A stretch of 64,000 nucleotides of DNA from Mucilaginibacter tundrae (GTDB lineage: Bacteria; Bacteroidota; Bacteroidia; Sphingobacteriales; Sphingobacteriaceae): assembly GCF_013408825.1 (NCBI RefSeq), contig NZ_JACCBZ010000002.1:310001-374000 (forward strand), given 5' to 3'. Positions 36,066 to 45,402 of the stretch are shown in pieces; the first letter of the stretch is position 1, and every line of letters starts with the position of its first letter. Under the pieces are notes generated by a model. The model worked only from the letters and a program-made list of their open reading frames with translations, was not told the DNA's origin and did not search any database. The translations under genes and the position numbers were made by a program.

Positions 36066-36776
36066 TTAAAACGAGTAGCCCACCGATACCCCAAACACAC
36101 GAGTTTTTATATCCGCATCGCTAGCAGGCGCTATATTAGCTAAACCCAGATCGTAATACGCGCTGATCAAAAACCCGTTGTTAAATTTAAATCCAATTAT
36201 AGCACTAACTCCATAATCAACGCGTTTTACATCACTGGTGTCGCTGTCGCCAAAGCTTACTTTGTCATCTATCGCACTAGTTCGGGTTACAGTGGTTTCT
36301 TCATTTGGGGGAACTGGCTGCTCGAACGTCTCCGTTGCTGAACCTTTTTCTTTTCCGCTAAGCCCATACGCAATAAATGGGCCAGCGCCGATAAAAAAGT
36401 CGTTATTGCCTACAGGTTTATGATAAAGTGCATAAATAGGTAATTGTAAATAGTTAAGGGTTAACTTAACATTCGAACTCTCGCTAAAACCCTCAGAGGA
36501 TACATTTTCTTTATCGGTAGCGCCTTTTCCTGTATAAAGCAATGATGGCTGTACTGAAAATGAATCGCCGAATTTAAAGTCCGCAAATATACCAGCTTGA
36601 AAAGATGCTAACGAGCTCGACGAAATTGAGTTGGAAGAACCCTCCTCGGTTTGTAGCAGGGACGCAAAGTTAATCCCACCTTTTATACCAAAAGCAACGG
36701 TCGATTTCTGGCTGCTTTGTGCAAAAGAGGTTATTGTAGCTATGATTAGGCAAATAGTTAGTAGTTTTTTTTTCAT
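36066..36776 (-). CDS. Porin-family / PorT-like outer-membrane barrel protein
   Basis: A 236-residue protein with signal peptide (LLTICLIIATITSFA before Q) and the outer-membrane beta-barrel pattern common in Bacteroidota (FGIKGGINFASL, then AGIFADFKFGDSFSVQPSLLYTGKG, end VFGVSVGYSF). The function of this family is mostly unknown; some members are structural. It is monocistronic as seen, with a TTTTAGTTT/AAACTAAAA inverted repeat just upstream. Confidence 0.75.
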   Translation of the reverse strand: MKKKLLTICLIIATITSFAQSSQKSTVAFGIKGGINFASLLQTEEGSSNSISSSSLASFQAGIFADFKFGDSFSVQPSLLYTGKGATDKENVSSEGFSESSNVKLTLNYLQLPIYALYHKPVGNNDFFIGAGPFIAYGLSGKEKGSATETFEQPVPPNEETTVTRTSAIDDKVSFGDSDTSDVKRVDYGVSAIIGFKFNNGFLISAYYDLGLANIAPASDADIKTRVFGVSVGYSF

Positions 36777-36871
36777 ACTGTTACATAGTTTTAGTTTTGA
36801 AAAACTAAAACATTAAACTTTAATGGTGGCTCCTAAAGCCACTTTTGCTTATTTTGATAATATTACCCCGG

Positions 36872-38206
36872 TTAATTATTCACCGGGTTATCGCCCTGGT
36901 GTAAAGTACCATTTTTGTATAATGTAGGATCAACCTTTTTGGTATCGCCCTGGTAAACCCAAACTATGTTGCCAATATATTTTACAAATGCATTATTGAT
37001 ATCAGCAAGAGTAACTTTTTTAACGTTATCTATCAGCGTTAATGATTTCCTCCAATCGTTATATAAAACTTCGTTGGCTACTATTGATGAGGCTTGCGCT
37101 GCATTGGTTTCGTTTTTATAGTAGAATCCCGTAAGGTAGGTTACCTTCATATCAGCTAATTCAGCTGGTGTAAAACCATTACGTTTGGTGCTGTCAACAA
37201 GCTTATCAAACACAGCTATGTATTTATTAGGCTGTGTGGTTGATACCGAAAATTTAGCTACTGATATAGAACCTGAGCTAAACCATGCCTGTGGTGCATA
37301 TGATAATCCGTTATTGGTGCGAACATCAAGAAAATGTCTGTCGGCGAAAATGCGCATCGCTATTTGGAAAGCATAATAATCAGGCGAGCTTAATTGCGGG
37401 CCGCTGGTTACACCTTCAACATAATTAGTCGCAAGTTCTTTTGATTCATCGTTAAAGGAGTTGTTATACACCCTAAAAAATGATTCAGGCATATTGTAAG
37501 GCGCCCCTTTTTTTAATGGCGCTAGCAAGGCTCTAACCTTTGCCTCTACTGTAGCTTGGTCAATATCACCCACCACTACTATAAACATGCGTGATTTGGT
37601 TAATATAGTGTTATAGTAAGCCTTGGTTTCCGCAGCAGTAAGATGATTAATAATATCAGGCGTTCCCTGTGGCTCCTCAGCATATTTGCGACCAGCAAAA
37701 GCTACCTTGTTCGCCATTTTATCTATAGATGCATCTGGAGAGGATTCATTTTGATGCAGATCATTAATAGCATCCTGTTTAATTCGCGAAAATTCGGTGG
37801 TATCAAATTTAGGCTCATCAATTGCTTCGGCGTACAAAGGCCAAACCGCGTCGAAATCCGGCTTTACACAGCTCATTCTGATGACAGAACAATCCTTTGA
37901 GGTGTATGCTTCAACCGTCGCGCTTACTTTATCCAACGCATTTTTAAAACTATTTTTATCGTGCTTAGCAGTACCGCATTCTGTTAAGGCACGCATTGCT
38001 ATCGCTTCAATACCCATTTTTTCAGCCGGGTAGTTTTGCACGCCCCCTTTTATTACGGTTTGTATTTCTACAATATCATTCCCACTTGGTTGTACCACTA
38101 CCTTTACCCCGTCAACCATAAAATCATAAGCTTTTTTTTGGGCCAACGCTGGTGTCGTGTTTGCTATTACCGCTATTGCAAGTAAACTATATATATATTT
38201 CTTCAT
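36872..38206 (-). CDS. M16 family protease-like subunit, catalytic motif missing
   Basis: A 444-residue secreted protein with signal peptide (SLLAIAVIANTTPALA before Q) and the M16 fold. The HxxEH motif is absent where the family has it (the stretch GIEAIAMRALTECGTAKHD replaces it), so it should be the non-catalytic half of a dimer. It lies 17 nt downstream of an active M16 gene on the same strand. Pairs of active and inactive M16 proteins make a clam-shell peptidase. It is likely periplasmic. Confidence 0.88.
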   Translation of the reverse strand: MKKYIYSLLAIAVIANTTPALAQKKAYDFMVDGVKVVVQPSGNDIVEIQTVIKGGVQNYPAEKMGIEAIAMRALTECGTAKHDKNSFKNALDKVSATVEAYTSKDCSVIRMSCVKPDFDAVWPLYAEAIDEPKFDTTEFSRIKQDAINDLHQNESSPDASIDKMANKVAFAGRKYAEEPQGTPDIINHLTAAETKAYYNTILTKSRMFIVVVGDIDQATVEAKVRALLAPLKKGAPYNMPESFFRVYNNSFNDESKELATNYVEGVTSGPQLSSPDYYAFQIAMRIFADRHFLDVRTNNGLSYAPQAWFSSGSISVAKFSVSTTQPNKYIAVFDKLVDSTKRNGFTPAELADMKVTYLTGFYYKNETNAAQASSIVANEVLYNDWRKSLTLIDNVKKVTLADINNAFVKYIGNIVWVYQGDTKKVDPTLYKNGTLHQGDNPVNN

Positions 38207-38223
38207 GTGTGATAAAGTTTAAA

Positions 38224-39603
38224 TTATTGCGCCGCGAAAAACGAAGCAGCGTTAACTGTTTTATTCAATTCAGGATTGATGATGAGACCGCCAACAAATG
38301 GTTTACCTACAACATAAGTATCCAAATATCTTTTAATGTCTTCGCGGGTTACTTTCTGGTAATCGTCAGTATTATCAGTATAATAATTTAATGATGTACT
38401 TGCCCACGAATAGCTTAACTGTCCTGGCAACGACGATGGCTTTTCTTTAGCATACTCATCATTACGCAATAATATCGCCTTAGCATCTTTTAACTGTTCA
38501 TCTGTATAATAATCTGCCTGCCCCCACATGTTTATTTGTTTGTTCAGCTCATAATAGCATTCTTTAACCTTGTTTGGGTTTGGAACAACACTTATTGAAA
38601 TAGGGCCAACGTACCTGCTGGTTGAATAATCAACGCTTACGCTGCTGGCCAGGCCTTTATCAACTAAAGCTTGTTGTAATTTTGATGAATTTAAACCCAC
38701 AATAGTTGAAAACACATCAGCGGCGATGGTTGATGCCGAATCAGTTTCGTAAGATGGGCCCTGCCACTCATACATCACAAATGGTACACGCGCCAGGCTT
38801 GATTCTTTAACAAATAAGTCCGTTTTTAAAATAGGCTTAAATTTCGGTATCGGGAATTTGGTTATCGGATCGAAACCGCTGCTTTCCCAATCGCCAAATA
38901 TTTTCTCCGCCATGGCAAAAGCCTGCTCATGCTTAACATCACCGCAAATGGTAAGTAAACTGTTGTTAGGAAAGTAATATTTGTTTTTTATCACCATCAT
39001 TTTTTCAGGTGTGGCGGTGTTAATTATTTCATGGATACCAATAGGATTTTTACGGGTAAACAGATCACCCCAAACCTTTTGGTTAACTGCTATGTATAGT
39101 TGCGAAAATGGATTGCTTTCCATACGCTGAAATTCACCATCAACCACTACCCTTTCCTTCTTCATGTCTTCGACACGGTATATCGGAAAACGGATGGCAG
39201 CATTCAGGAATTTCAGACCCTGGTAAAGGCTATCGGTATCAAACGTAAAAAAATAATTTACTCGTTCCGATCCTGTGGTCCCATTCCATATCGCGCCTAG
39301 CTCCTGGGTACGCTTTAAAAATTGCGCCTGGGTAGGATAATCCTTATTCGCTTTAAAAAACATGTGCTCAAATAGGTGCGAAAGGCCGTTATAAACCGAA
39401 TCCTCGGTAAACGATCCGTTCTTCACTGCTATCTCTACAGTTGCCAGTGGTACTTTACTGTTTTCTATTACAACTACCTGCAACCCGTTTGGTAGTTTTT
39501 TGTAGTAATAGCCGGCGGGTAGCCGCAACTGAGCAAATGAACCGGCCGCAATAAACAGCAAAGCCATACTTAAAGTAATGCTTTTAATAAGTCTTGGGGT
39601 CAT
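38224..39603 (-). CDS. M16 family zinc metalloprotease (catalytic subunit)
   Basis: A 459-residue secreted protein with signal peptide (ITLSMALLFIAAGSFA before Q). The zinc motif HLFEH (76-80) is intact, and a downstream Glu in KERVVVDGEFQRMES fits the third ligand. It is the first gene of the pair with the inactive partner and shares the same domain order. Such pairs degrade peptides in the periplasm; the substrate is unknown. Confidence 0.92.
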   Translation of the reverse strand: MTPRLIKSITLSMALLFIAAGSFAQLRLPAGYYYKKLPNGLQVVVIENSKVPLATVEIAVKNGSFTEDSVYNGLSHLFEHMFFKANKDYPTQAQFLKRTQELGAIWNGTTGSERVNYFFTFDTDSLYQGLKFLNAAIRFPIYRVEDMKKERVVVDGEFQRMESNPFSQLYIAVNQKVWGDLFTRKNPIGIHEIINTATPEKMMVIKNKYYFPNNSLLTICGDVKHEQAFAMAEKIFGDWESSGFDPITKFPIPKFKPILKTDLFVKESSLARVPFVMYEWQGPSYETDSASTIAADVFSTIVGLNSSKLQQALVDKGLASSVSVDYSTSRYVGPISISVVPNPNKVKECYYELNKQINMWGQADYYTDEQLKDAKAILLRNDEYAKEKPSSLPGQLSYSWASTSLNYYTDNTDDYQKVTREDIKRYLDTYVVGKPFVGGLIINPELNKTVNAASFFAAQ

Positions 39604-39720
39604 ATAAGTAAGATTTAGTTTTAGTTTGATAAATATATCAGTAATTATTAAAATGCGTATATGTTTAACATAAATTAAGACAAGTAATTGAACGATCCGT
39701 TACAATTTTCGGTAAATAAA

Positions 39721-39750
39721 AAAGGCAGGCGTATTAAACCGCCTGCCTTT
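39721..39750 (-). terminator. Terminator after the OsmC gene
   Basis: AAAGGCAGGCG (39721-39731) pairs with CGCCTGCCTTT (39740-39750), and on the minus strand is followed by a six-T tract. It lies 20 bp past the stop at 39771. Confidence 0.85.
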
Positions 39751-39770
39751 TCTAAAAATTAATTTATTAT

Positions 39771-40190
39771 TTATTTGTATTGAATATCTAAAGTAATTGG
39801 CACACTCAAAGCCTTTGATATGATACAATTTGCTTTAGCGCCTTCAGCAATTTCCTTAAATTTATCTTCAGATACGCCATCGATCGTTGAACCTACCAAT
39901 GATAAATGGATGCCGGTAATGCTTAACGCCTGCATGTCCAGATCTAAGACTGCTTCGGTATTTAAATCACCCGGAGTAAAACCGGCTTGGGTTAACGCCG
40001 CGCCAACCGCCATAGTAAAGCAACCTGCGTGCGCCGCAGCGATCAGTTCTTCAGGGTTGGTACCTATACCATCCTGAAAACGGGTTTTAAACGAATACTG
40101 GGTATTATTAAGTGTAGTGCTTTGGGTAGTTATTTCACCTTTACCATCGGTTAAGGTACCATTCCAATGTGCTTTTGCTGTGCGTTTCAT
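39771..40190 (-). CDS. OsmC/Ohr family peroxiredoxin
   Basis: A 139-residue protein with the two catalytic cysteines of the family, C57 (HAGCFTM) and C122 (KANCIISKAL), and the conserved Glu region NPEELIAAAHAGC. These proteins detoxify organic or other hydroperoxides in the cytoplasm. It looks OsmC-like more than Ohr-like. It is monocistronic, with a strong terminator. It lies next to an old yellow enzyme gene, suggesting a stress-defence neighbourhood. Confidence 0.92.
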   Translation of the reverse strand: MKRTAKAHWNGTLTDGKGEITTQSTTLNNTQYSFKTRFQDGIGTNPEELIAAAHAGCFTMAVGAALTQAGFTPGDLNTEAVLDLDMQALSITGIHLSLVGSTIDGVSEDKFKEIAEGAKANCIISKALSVPITLDIQYK

Positions 40191-40273
40191 AGTAGTGTTT
40201 TTTTAGTTTTTGTTGATGTAAAATTACGGTTTTGTTTGATAGTTGTATATCGATAATATCTATGTGATATAGC

Positions 40274-41344
40274 TTATTTATGCCATTTGGCACGCTCATA
40301 TTGTACCGGCCATTTCACTTCGTGGTTAAGCTCATGTGCCGCACGTAACGGAAAATATGGGTCGCGCAGAAACTCCCTGGCAATAATTATCATATCGGCG
40401 TGACCACTCCTGATGATACTATCGGCCTGTAGTGGTTCGGTTATCATACCTACCGCACCCGTTAATATATCGGCCTTGCGTACCTGCTCCGAAAATGGTA
40501 CCTGGTAACCCGGGCCAACCGGGATTTTGGCGTCGGCTACGTTACCGCCTGTTGAGCAATCGATCAAATCAACACCTTTTGTTTTTAAAACCTTGGCTAA
40601 TGCCGCAGAATCATCACCCGTCCACCCGCCTTCTGTCCAGTCAGTTGCGGAGATCCTTAAAAACAATGGCAGATCATCGGGCCAAACTTCCTGAACTGAT
40701 GTGATAACTTCCAGTAATAATCGGATACGGTTTTCAAATGAGCCGCCATACTCGTCTGTACGCTTGTTGCTTAACGGCGAAAGAAATTCATGTAATAAAT
40801 ATCCATGCGCGCCATGTAATTCTATTACTTTAAAACCTGCTTTAATTGCTCTTGCAGCTGCCGCTTTAAAATCAGCTTTTACTTTTTCAATTCCGACTTT
40901 ATCCATCTCCAGTGGAGCGTCTTCGCTATCGGTAAATGCAACCGCACTTGGGCCGATTGATTCCCAACCACCGGGCTGATCGGCTTTTATTTGCGTGCCA
41001 CCCTCCCAAGGGATCTGGTGACTAGCTTTACGGCCAGCGTGTGCCAGTTGTGTTCCGGCTATAGCGCCATGGGCATGTATAAAATCAGTTATCTGTTTAA
41101 GCTTTTCAATATGCTCATCTTTGTAAATACCTAAATCTCCCGCGGTAATACGGCCCTCTGCGGATATTGCCGTAGCTTCGGTAATGATTAATCCGGCTCC
41201 GCCAACCGCCCTACTACCCAAATGCACCAGATGCCAATCGTTAGCAAAACCATCTTTGCTAGAATATTCACACATCGGCGATACTACAATGCGGTTTTTA
41301 AATTCAATGCTTTTTATTTTTAAAGGGGAAAACAAATGTGCCAT
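40274..41344 (-). CDS. Old yellow enzyme family flavin oxidoreductase, YqjM-like
   Basis: A 356-residue FMN enzyme. The thermophilic-like or YqjM class is indicated by C25 and Y27 in SPMCEYSS, the HGAH substrate pair (H177/H180), and AHAGRKAS. These reductases reduce activated C=C bonds with NAD(P)H and respond to electrophile stress. The frame opens at 41377; ATG 41344 was chosen for its family start (MAHLFSPLKI). A CATATTTG box lies nearby. It is divergent from the dienelactone hydrolase gene, and together the two may handle electrophiles. Confidence 0.92.
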   Translation of the reverse strand: MAHLFSPLKIKSIEFKNRIVVSPMCEYSSKDGFANDWHLVHLGSRAVGGAGLIITEATAISAEGRITAGDLGIYKDEHIEKLKQITDFIHAHGAIAGTQLAHAGRKASHQIPWEGGTQIKADQPGGWESIGPSAVAFTDSEDAPLEMDKVGIEKVKADFKAAAARAIKAGFKVIELHGAHGYLLHEFLSPLSNKRTDEYGGSFENRIRLLLEVITSVQEVWPDDLPLFLRISATDWTEGGWTGDDSAALAKVLKTKGVDLIDCSTGGNVADAKIPVGPGYQVPFSEQVRKADILTGAVGMITEPLQADSIIRSGHADMIIIAREFLRDPYFPLRAAHELNHEVKWPVQYERAKWHK

Positions 41345-41447
41345 ATATTCTTTTTGTACAAATATGAGGAGTAACATCTACTGCAATCTCACCGCTTTGT
41401 AAAATACAATTTACACAGCAGGCTAAATTGATAAATGTTTAAACCCA

Positions 41448-41455
41448 TATATTTG
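41448..41455 (+). promoter_or_regulatory. -7 promoter box for the dienelactone hydrolase gene
   Basis: TATATTTG (41448-41455) matches TAnnTTTG exactly, 20 nt before the ATG at 41476. ATTG 17 nt upstream is a weak -33 candidate. Confidence 0.55.
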
Positions 41456-41475
41456 TTTTATACAAACACTACAAT

Positions 41476-42183
41476 ATGACAAACGAAAAAAACTATGTTG
41501 ACCTGGCTATAAACGATGGCTCGGAGATGGCTGCTTATATTGCCTTGCCCGACAATTTACAAACCGGTACACCAGCTATTATTTTAATACAGGAGGCTTT
41601 TGGCGTAAACTACCACATACGCAATGTAGCTAACCATTTTGCTAAGGATGGTTACGTGGTGATAGCCCCGGAGATATTCCATCGCACCGCACCCAAATAT
41701 TATGAAGGCCCTTATGATAACTTTCAGGCGGTTATGCCTCATTACTCAGCAATAACTAACGAAGGCCTTGAAGCTGATCTTAAAGCTTGCTACGAATGGC
41801 TAACCAAACAAGGCAGTGTTGATACCGGCAGAGTATTTAGTATTGGGTATTGTTTAGGCGGCAGGGTAGCGTTTTTAGCGAATGCGGTATTGCCATTAAA
41901 AGCAGCAGTGTCATATTACGGCGGCGGTATTGATCAGATTGCAGACAAAGCGAAAGACTTGCACGGCAGGCATTTATTCTTTTGGGGTGGAAAGGATGAC
42001 CACATTCCTGATGAAACTATAAACAAAACTTTAAAAGCTTTGGATGAAGCAGGTAAGGATTATATGAACGTGAAAATTTCATTTGTTGGCCATGCATTTA
42101 GCTGCGATGAAAGACCTTCGTTCAACGAAATGGCTTCGAAAGATGCCTTGGCACTTACTTTAGCTTTTATGAAAAATAGCTAA
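41476..42183 (+). CDS. Dienelactone hydrolase family protein
   Basis: A 235-residue alpha/beta hydrolase with the family triad: nucleophile C126 in GYCLGG, D175 (KDDH) and H206 (GHAF). It has no signal peptide, so it is cytoplasmic. The substrate is not evident; homologues open dienelactones or act on other small esters. It is divergent from the old yellow enzyme gene across a shared 131-bp region. Confidence 0.92.
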   Translation: MTNEKNYVDLAINDGSEMAAYIALPDNLQTGTPAIILIQEAFGVNYHIRNVANHFAKDGYVVIAPEIFHRTAPKYYEGPYDNFQAVMPHYSAITNEGLEADLKACYEWLTKQGSVDTGRVFSIGYCLGGRVAFLANAVLPLKAAVSYYGGGIDQIADKAKDLHGRHLFFWGGKDDHIPDETINKTLKALDEAGKDYMNVKISFVGHAFSCDERPSFNEMASKDALALTLAFMKNS

Positions 42184-42189
42184 GGGATA

Positions 42190-42260
42190 GAATCAAGATA
42201 CAAGAGTCAAGAACCAAGATAGGTATAATAATCCTCGTCTCGGTTCTTGACTCTTGATTC
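42190..42260. repeat. Intergenic inverted repeat, type C
   Basis: GAATCAAGA...CAAGAGTCAAGAACC on the left (42190-42215) is mirrored by GGTTCTTGACTCTTG (42242-42256) plus flanks on the right (to 42260). The core arm of 15 nt is perfect. It fills the gap between the dienelactone hydrolase and antiporter genes and could fold into a hairpin. Confidence 0.65.
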
Positions 42261-42304
42261 CTTAATCTCAATTCCTATCTTTACTAAGAACAATACTGCT
42301 GAAT

Positions 42305-43513
42305 ATGACATCGTATACCACCTTAATCATATTAAGCGGACTGGTAATATTTTCTTATCTGTTTGATCTGATTAGCGGGAAGACCAAAATCCCTTCGGTT
42401 ATTTTATTGATGTGCCTGGGTATTGGGATAAAACAGGTGCTGTATTATTTTAGCTTTACTGCGATAAATTTCACCAATATTTTACCTACGCTGGGCACGC
42501 TCGGGCTTGTGCTTATTGTTTTTGAGGGGGCGCTTGAACTGAGGTATAGTAAGGACAAAAACAGTATCATTAAAAAGTCGTTTTTTTCGGCATTAATTAT
42601 TTTACTGGTCACCTCGGTGGTTATCACCTTAATTATCCAATACATAAGTGGCCAGGATTTTTACCGTTGCTTTATAAACTCAATTCCGTTTTGTGTTATT
42701 AGTTCAGCAGTGGCCATACCTGCGGCGGCTAACATGAGTAAGGAAAAAAAGGAGTTTATAGTTTATGAATCATCTTTTTCCGACATCCTTACGGTTGTAT
42801 TATTCAACTTTATGGTGAATAACCGGCAGATCAGCTTCTCATCATTCACTAAACTTGGCGCTGAATTAGGCATTATCTCTGTGGTGGTTATTTGTTCATG
42901 TTTGTTATTACTTTACCTTATCGGCAGGTTAACACATCATGTAAAATCGTTCTTGGTAATATCTATTTTGATATTGGTTTATTCAATCGGGCAGCTATTT
43001 CATCTATCGTCACTTATAATAGTTTTGGCATTGGGTTTATTCCTGAATAACGCGAGCCAAATCAAACTTCCGATCTTCAGGAAGTACTTTATCTACCCCA
43101 AATTAAGGTATGACATTAAACAGCTGTTCCAATTATCAGCAGAAAGCGCGTTTTTAATGCGGACTTTCTTTTTCATCATGTTTGGCTATACTATGGATAT
43201 TTACCAATTACAAAACTGGTCGGTTTTGATTTCGGGCGCCGCGATTTTAGTTGGCATATACCTAGTGCGGTTTCTTTACATCAAATTGGTATCAAAAACC
43301 GACCTGATGCCTGAGCTGGTATTGATACCACGCGGGTTAATAAGCGTGTTGTTGTTTTACAGCCTCCCTGCTGAACTAAAAATTAAAGGGATTGAAACAG
43401 GTTTACTTTTTGTGGTGATATTAGGCACCAGCTTGGTACTGAGTTTAGGTTTATTGGTTACAAAACGACAAGCGTTAAACACCAAACAGGGTAATACTGA
43501 TTTTGAAAGCTAG
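42305..43513 (+). CDS. Cation:proton antiporter (CPA family)
   Basis: A 402-residue protein with about 11-12 membrane segments. The motif GLVLIVFEGALEL (about 63-75) and AAIPAAANMSKE.. are typical of the monovalent cation/proton antiporter family, with no cytoplasmic regulatory domain. It should exchange Na+ or K+ for protons at the inner membrane. Its stop overlaps the convergent DUF-less small membrane gene by 4 bases. Confidence 0.85.
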   Translation: MTSYTTLIILSGLVIFSYLFDLISGKTKIPSVILLMCLGIGIKQVLYYFSFTAINFTNILPTLGTLGLVLIVFEGALELRYSKDKNSIIKKSFFSALIILLVTSVVITLIIQYISGQDFYRCFINSIPFCVISSAVAIPAAANMSKEKKEFIVYESSFSDILTVVLFNFMVNNRQISFSSFTKLGAELGIISVVVICSCLLLLYLIGRLTHHVKSFLVISILILVYSIGQLFHLSSLIIVLALGLFLNNASQIKLPIFRKYFIYPKLRYDIKQLFQLSAESAFLMRTFFFIMFGYTMDIYQLQNWSVLISGAAILVGIYLVRFLYIKLVSKTDLMPELVLIPRGLISVLLFYSLPAELKIKGIETGLLFVVILGTSLVLSLGLLVTKRQALNTKQGNTDFES

Positions 43514-43926
43514 TTTAATTTTCTTCTCAAATTGAGATAATCAAGGGCTTCCGGAATATTAAAATAATGGAAAGCGTTCAGTATCACTATTACATCGCTC
43601 TCATTATCAATAAGGGAAAGTTTACCGGTTACCGGATTAATTTTAAACTTAGTTATAAAGGCTTCAATAAACGTTTCCTTTCGGGTGATGATGTTTTTTA
43701 GTTTGATGGTAGTCTGACTGAATTCAACCTCATAAAATTCAAAAAATACCATCTTACCTAAGCTGATCAACATATAGATCAATAACAAGGCGATAAATAC
43801 CATTGTTACAATATCCCTGTTTGATGAGAAATTAATTTTCGGTAAAAACAAAAATGGTGCTACCAAACAGGATAAATCTACAGCGAGTACGGCAATTACT
43901 TTATAATATTTAAGCCTTAATTTCAT
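43510..43926 (-). CDS. Small membrane protein with PH-like C-terminal part
   Basis: A 138-residue protein with two membrane segments (about 10-30, 38-60) and a strand-rich C-terminal region (EVEFSQTTIKLKNIITRKETFIEAF) reminiscent of bacterial PH-like domains. I do not recognise a family. It overlaps the antiporter stop by 4 nt in convergent orientation. Its codon use is like that of its neighbours. Confidence 0.6.
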   Translation of the reverse strand: MKLRLKYYKVIAVLAVDLSCLVAPFLFLPKINFSSNRDIVTMVFIALLLIYMLISLGKMVFFEFYEVEFSQTTIKLKNIITRKETFIEAFITKFKINPVTGKLSLIDNESDVIVILNAFHYFNIPEALDYLNLRRKLN

Positions 43927-44003
43927 AGGATATAATAACTTTTTTAAGTTATTATCTTATTTTTAACTCTATACAACCGATTATCACATAAATATAAATA
44001 ACA

Positions 44004-44207
44004 ATGTATTTTGCCCTTCTATTCCTACCGCTTATTATTGCTTTTATTGGTGCTTATTTTGTTTCATTCGCAATTCGCGATTATTTTTCAAAAAAAGGAA
44101 ACAAGCGGGCAAGGCTAATAAGTATAGGTGCATTTATACTTAGCCTTCTATTAATTACTTTTATCGGCTATGTTATATTTTTCTATATAATGCCTTTTGA
44201 AAGATAA
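44004..44207 (+). CDS. Small two-helix membrane protein
   Basis: A 67-residue ORF with two hydrophobic segments (about 2-23, 40-62) separated by a basic loop (RDYFSKKGNKRAR). No family is recognised. Its 3-prime end overlaps the tail of the convergent DUF2306 gene by 57 bp, which leaves some doubt, but the protein pattern is good. Confidence 0.45.
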   Translation: MYFALLFLPLIIAFIGAYFVSFAIRDYFSKKGNKRARLISIGAFILSLLLITFIGYVIFFYIMPFER

Positions 44208-44873
44208 GGGAGGCTTTTTAGATTTACGTTTTCTCCTTATCAACCATTCAGCAAACAACAAATTAGGCACAAAACCCATCCATGCATCAATCATATATAA
44301 ATGTAATGGGCCTATATAAATAACGCTCAGTATAATTATTTTCCAGCTCCTTAATGTTACAGCAGACAAGGTAAGCGCAAAGCTCCTGATCATATATTCC
44401 TTATGCAGGGTAATGTTTCGATGCTTAATTTCTGATACTGCTTTATACGTAAAATAAAACCACAGACAATCTAAAACAACAAAAGCGGTTTTTGCAGGTA
44501 GCAACCCGTTTGCATACACGGCCATTATCATAGTAGCAGGAAAATTCACAATTAAAATATCATAAGCATATACCCTACCCATAATGCGATGAATGCTTTT
44601 ATGATTTTGCAGTATATAGTTAGAGAATTGTGTGAACCCGGCCCCCAATGCAAATATGATGGAAAACACATGTGTATAAAAGGCAATTTTCCAGGGAAGT
44701 ATATGTAAGTAGTCTTTTTTATATTGTAAAAAGCCAATATTATCCTGCATTGGGATATAGCGCACAATTCCTTTCAGCATTAAAAATGTTGCTATACATA
44801 GCAGCAGGTAAATGATCAGGTTTTTTAGAATATAGGTTAGCGTTTCCAGTAGTTTAAATTGAATATTGCCCAT
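44151..44873 (-). CDS. DUF2306-type membrane protein
   Basis: A 240-residue protein with about six membrane segments and the DUF2306 pattern: H (TQFSNYILQNHKSIHRIMGRVY) and later HKEYMIRSFALTLSA. Charged C-terminus. The biochemical role is unknown; conserved histidines hint at haem or metal binding but that is inference. It is 16 nt from the zinc-ribbon gene on the same strand and may share its transcript. Confidence 0.75.
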   Translation of the reverse strand: MGNIQFKLLETLTYILKNLIIYLLLCIATFLMLKGIVRYIPMQDNIGFLQYKKDYLHILPWKIAFYTHVFSIIFALGAGFTQFSNYILQNHKSIHRIMGRVYAYDILIVNFPATMIMAVYANGLLPAKTAFVVLDCLWFYFTYKAVSEIKHRNITLHKEYMIRSFALTLSAVTLRSWKIIILSVIYIGPLHLYMIDAWMGFVPNLLFAEWLIRRKRKSKKPPLSFKRHYIEKYNIADKSN

Positions 44874-44889
44874 TTAAAGCTGCGATTTA

Positions 44890-45255
44890 TTATTCACTTC
44901 TATCTTCCCGCTTAACTAATAACAATTCATCATTATCTAAAGGCAAGTATGCATATTCATAACAAAAATGGTATCGTTTATCATTTTTGGTTTGGTAGAT
45001 GCTGGTAAAATAATCAAAGTCGAATCCTTTAACCAGCATCTTTTCTCGAGTAGTTTTTGTTTTACCGGATGGATTAAGCTCTTCCATAATACGACGGTTG
45101 CGGCGTAATATGTTGTTGATATTGCGGATTAAATTATAACTGCTGCTGTTTAACTGGTTATTATAATTATTGCGGCACATATCGTTACAAAACTTCTTAT
45201 CTGCCCGACCGTGTATTATTTCGCCGCAATCCAAACAATGTTTTTCGGTATTCAT
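44890..45255 (-). CDS. Zinc-ribbon protein of unknown function
   Basis: A 121-residue protein with an N-terminal zinc ribbon: C-x2-C (CLDC) and C-x3-C (CNDMC) separated by about 13 residues. The rest is helical and basic (NNILRRNRRIMEELN), followed by a strand region. It has no signal peptide. Nucleic-acid or protein binding is plausible. It lies upstream of the DUF2306 gene and divergent from ssb. Confidence 0.7.
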   Translation of the reverse strand: MNTEKHCLDCGEIIHGRADKKFCNDMCRNNYNNQLNSSSYNLIRNINNILRRNRRIMEELNPSGKTKTTREKMLVKGFDFDYFTSIYQTKNDKRYHFCYEYAYLPLDNDELLLVKREDRSE

Positions 45256-45402
45256 AATGCTAATATAGGCAATTCATTACCCGTTTGCAAACGCTTGCAA
45301 ATGGGAATTGTCGACTATAAGCATTTAGTACCCGACTAATTTTCATCAGCACCCTCACCTTTGTATCAAGCAATAACAAACGAAAAAATAAAAGTTAGCA
45401 AT

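Noticed and set aside
44004..44207. Dismissing the 67-residue ORF as an overlap artefact
   Set aside because: Its two-helix pattern and starting position are good; it was kept at low confidence despite a 57-bp convergent overlap.
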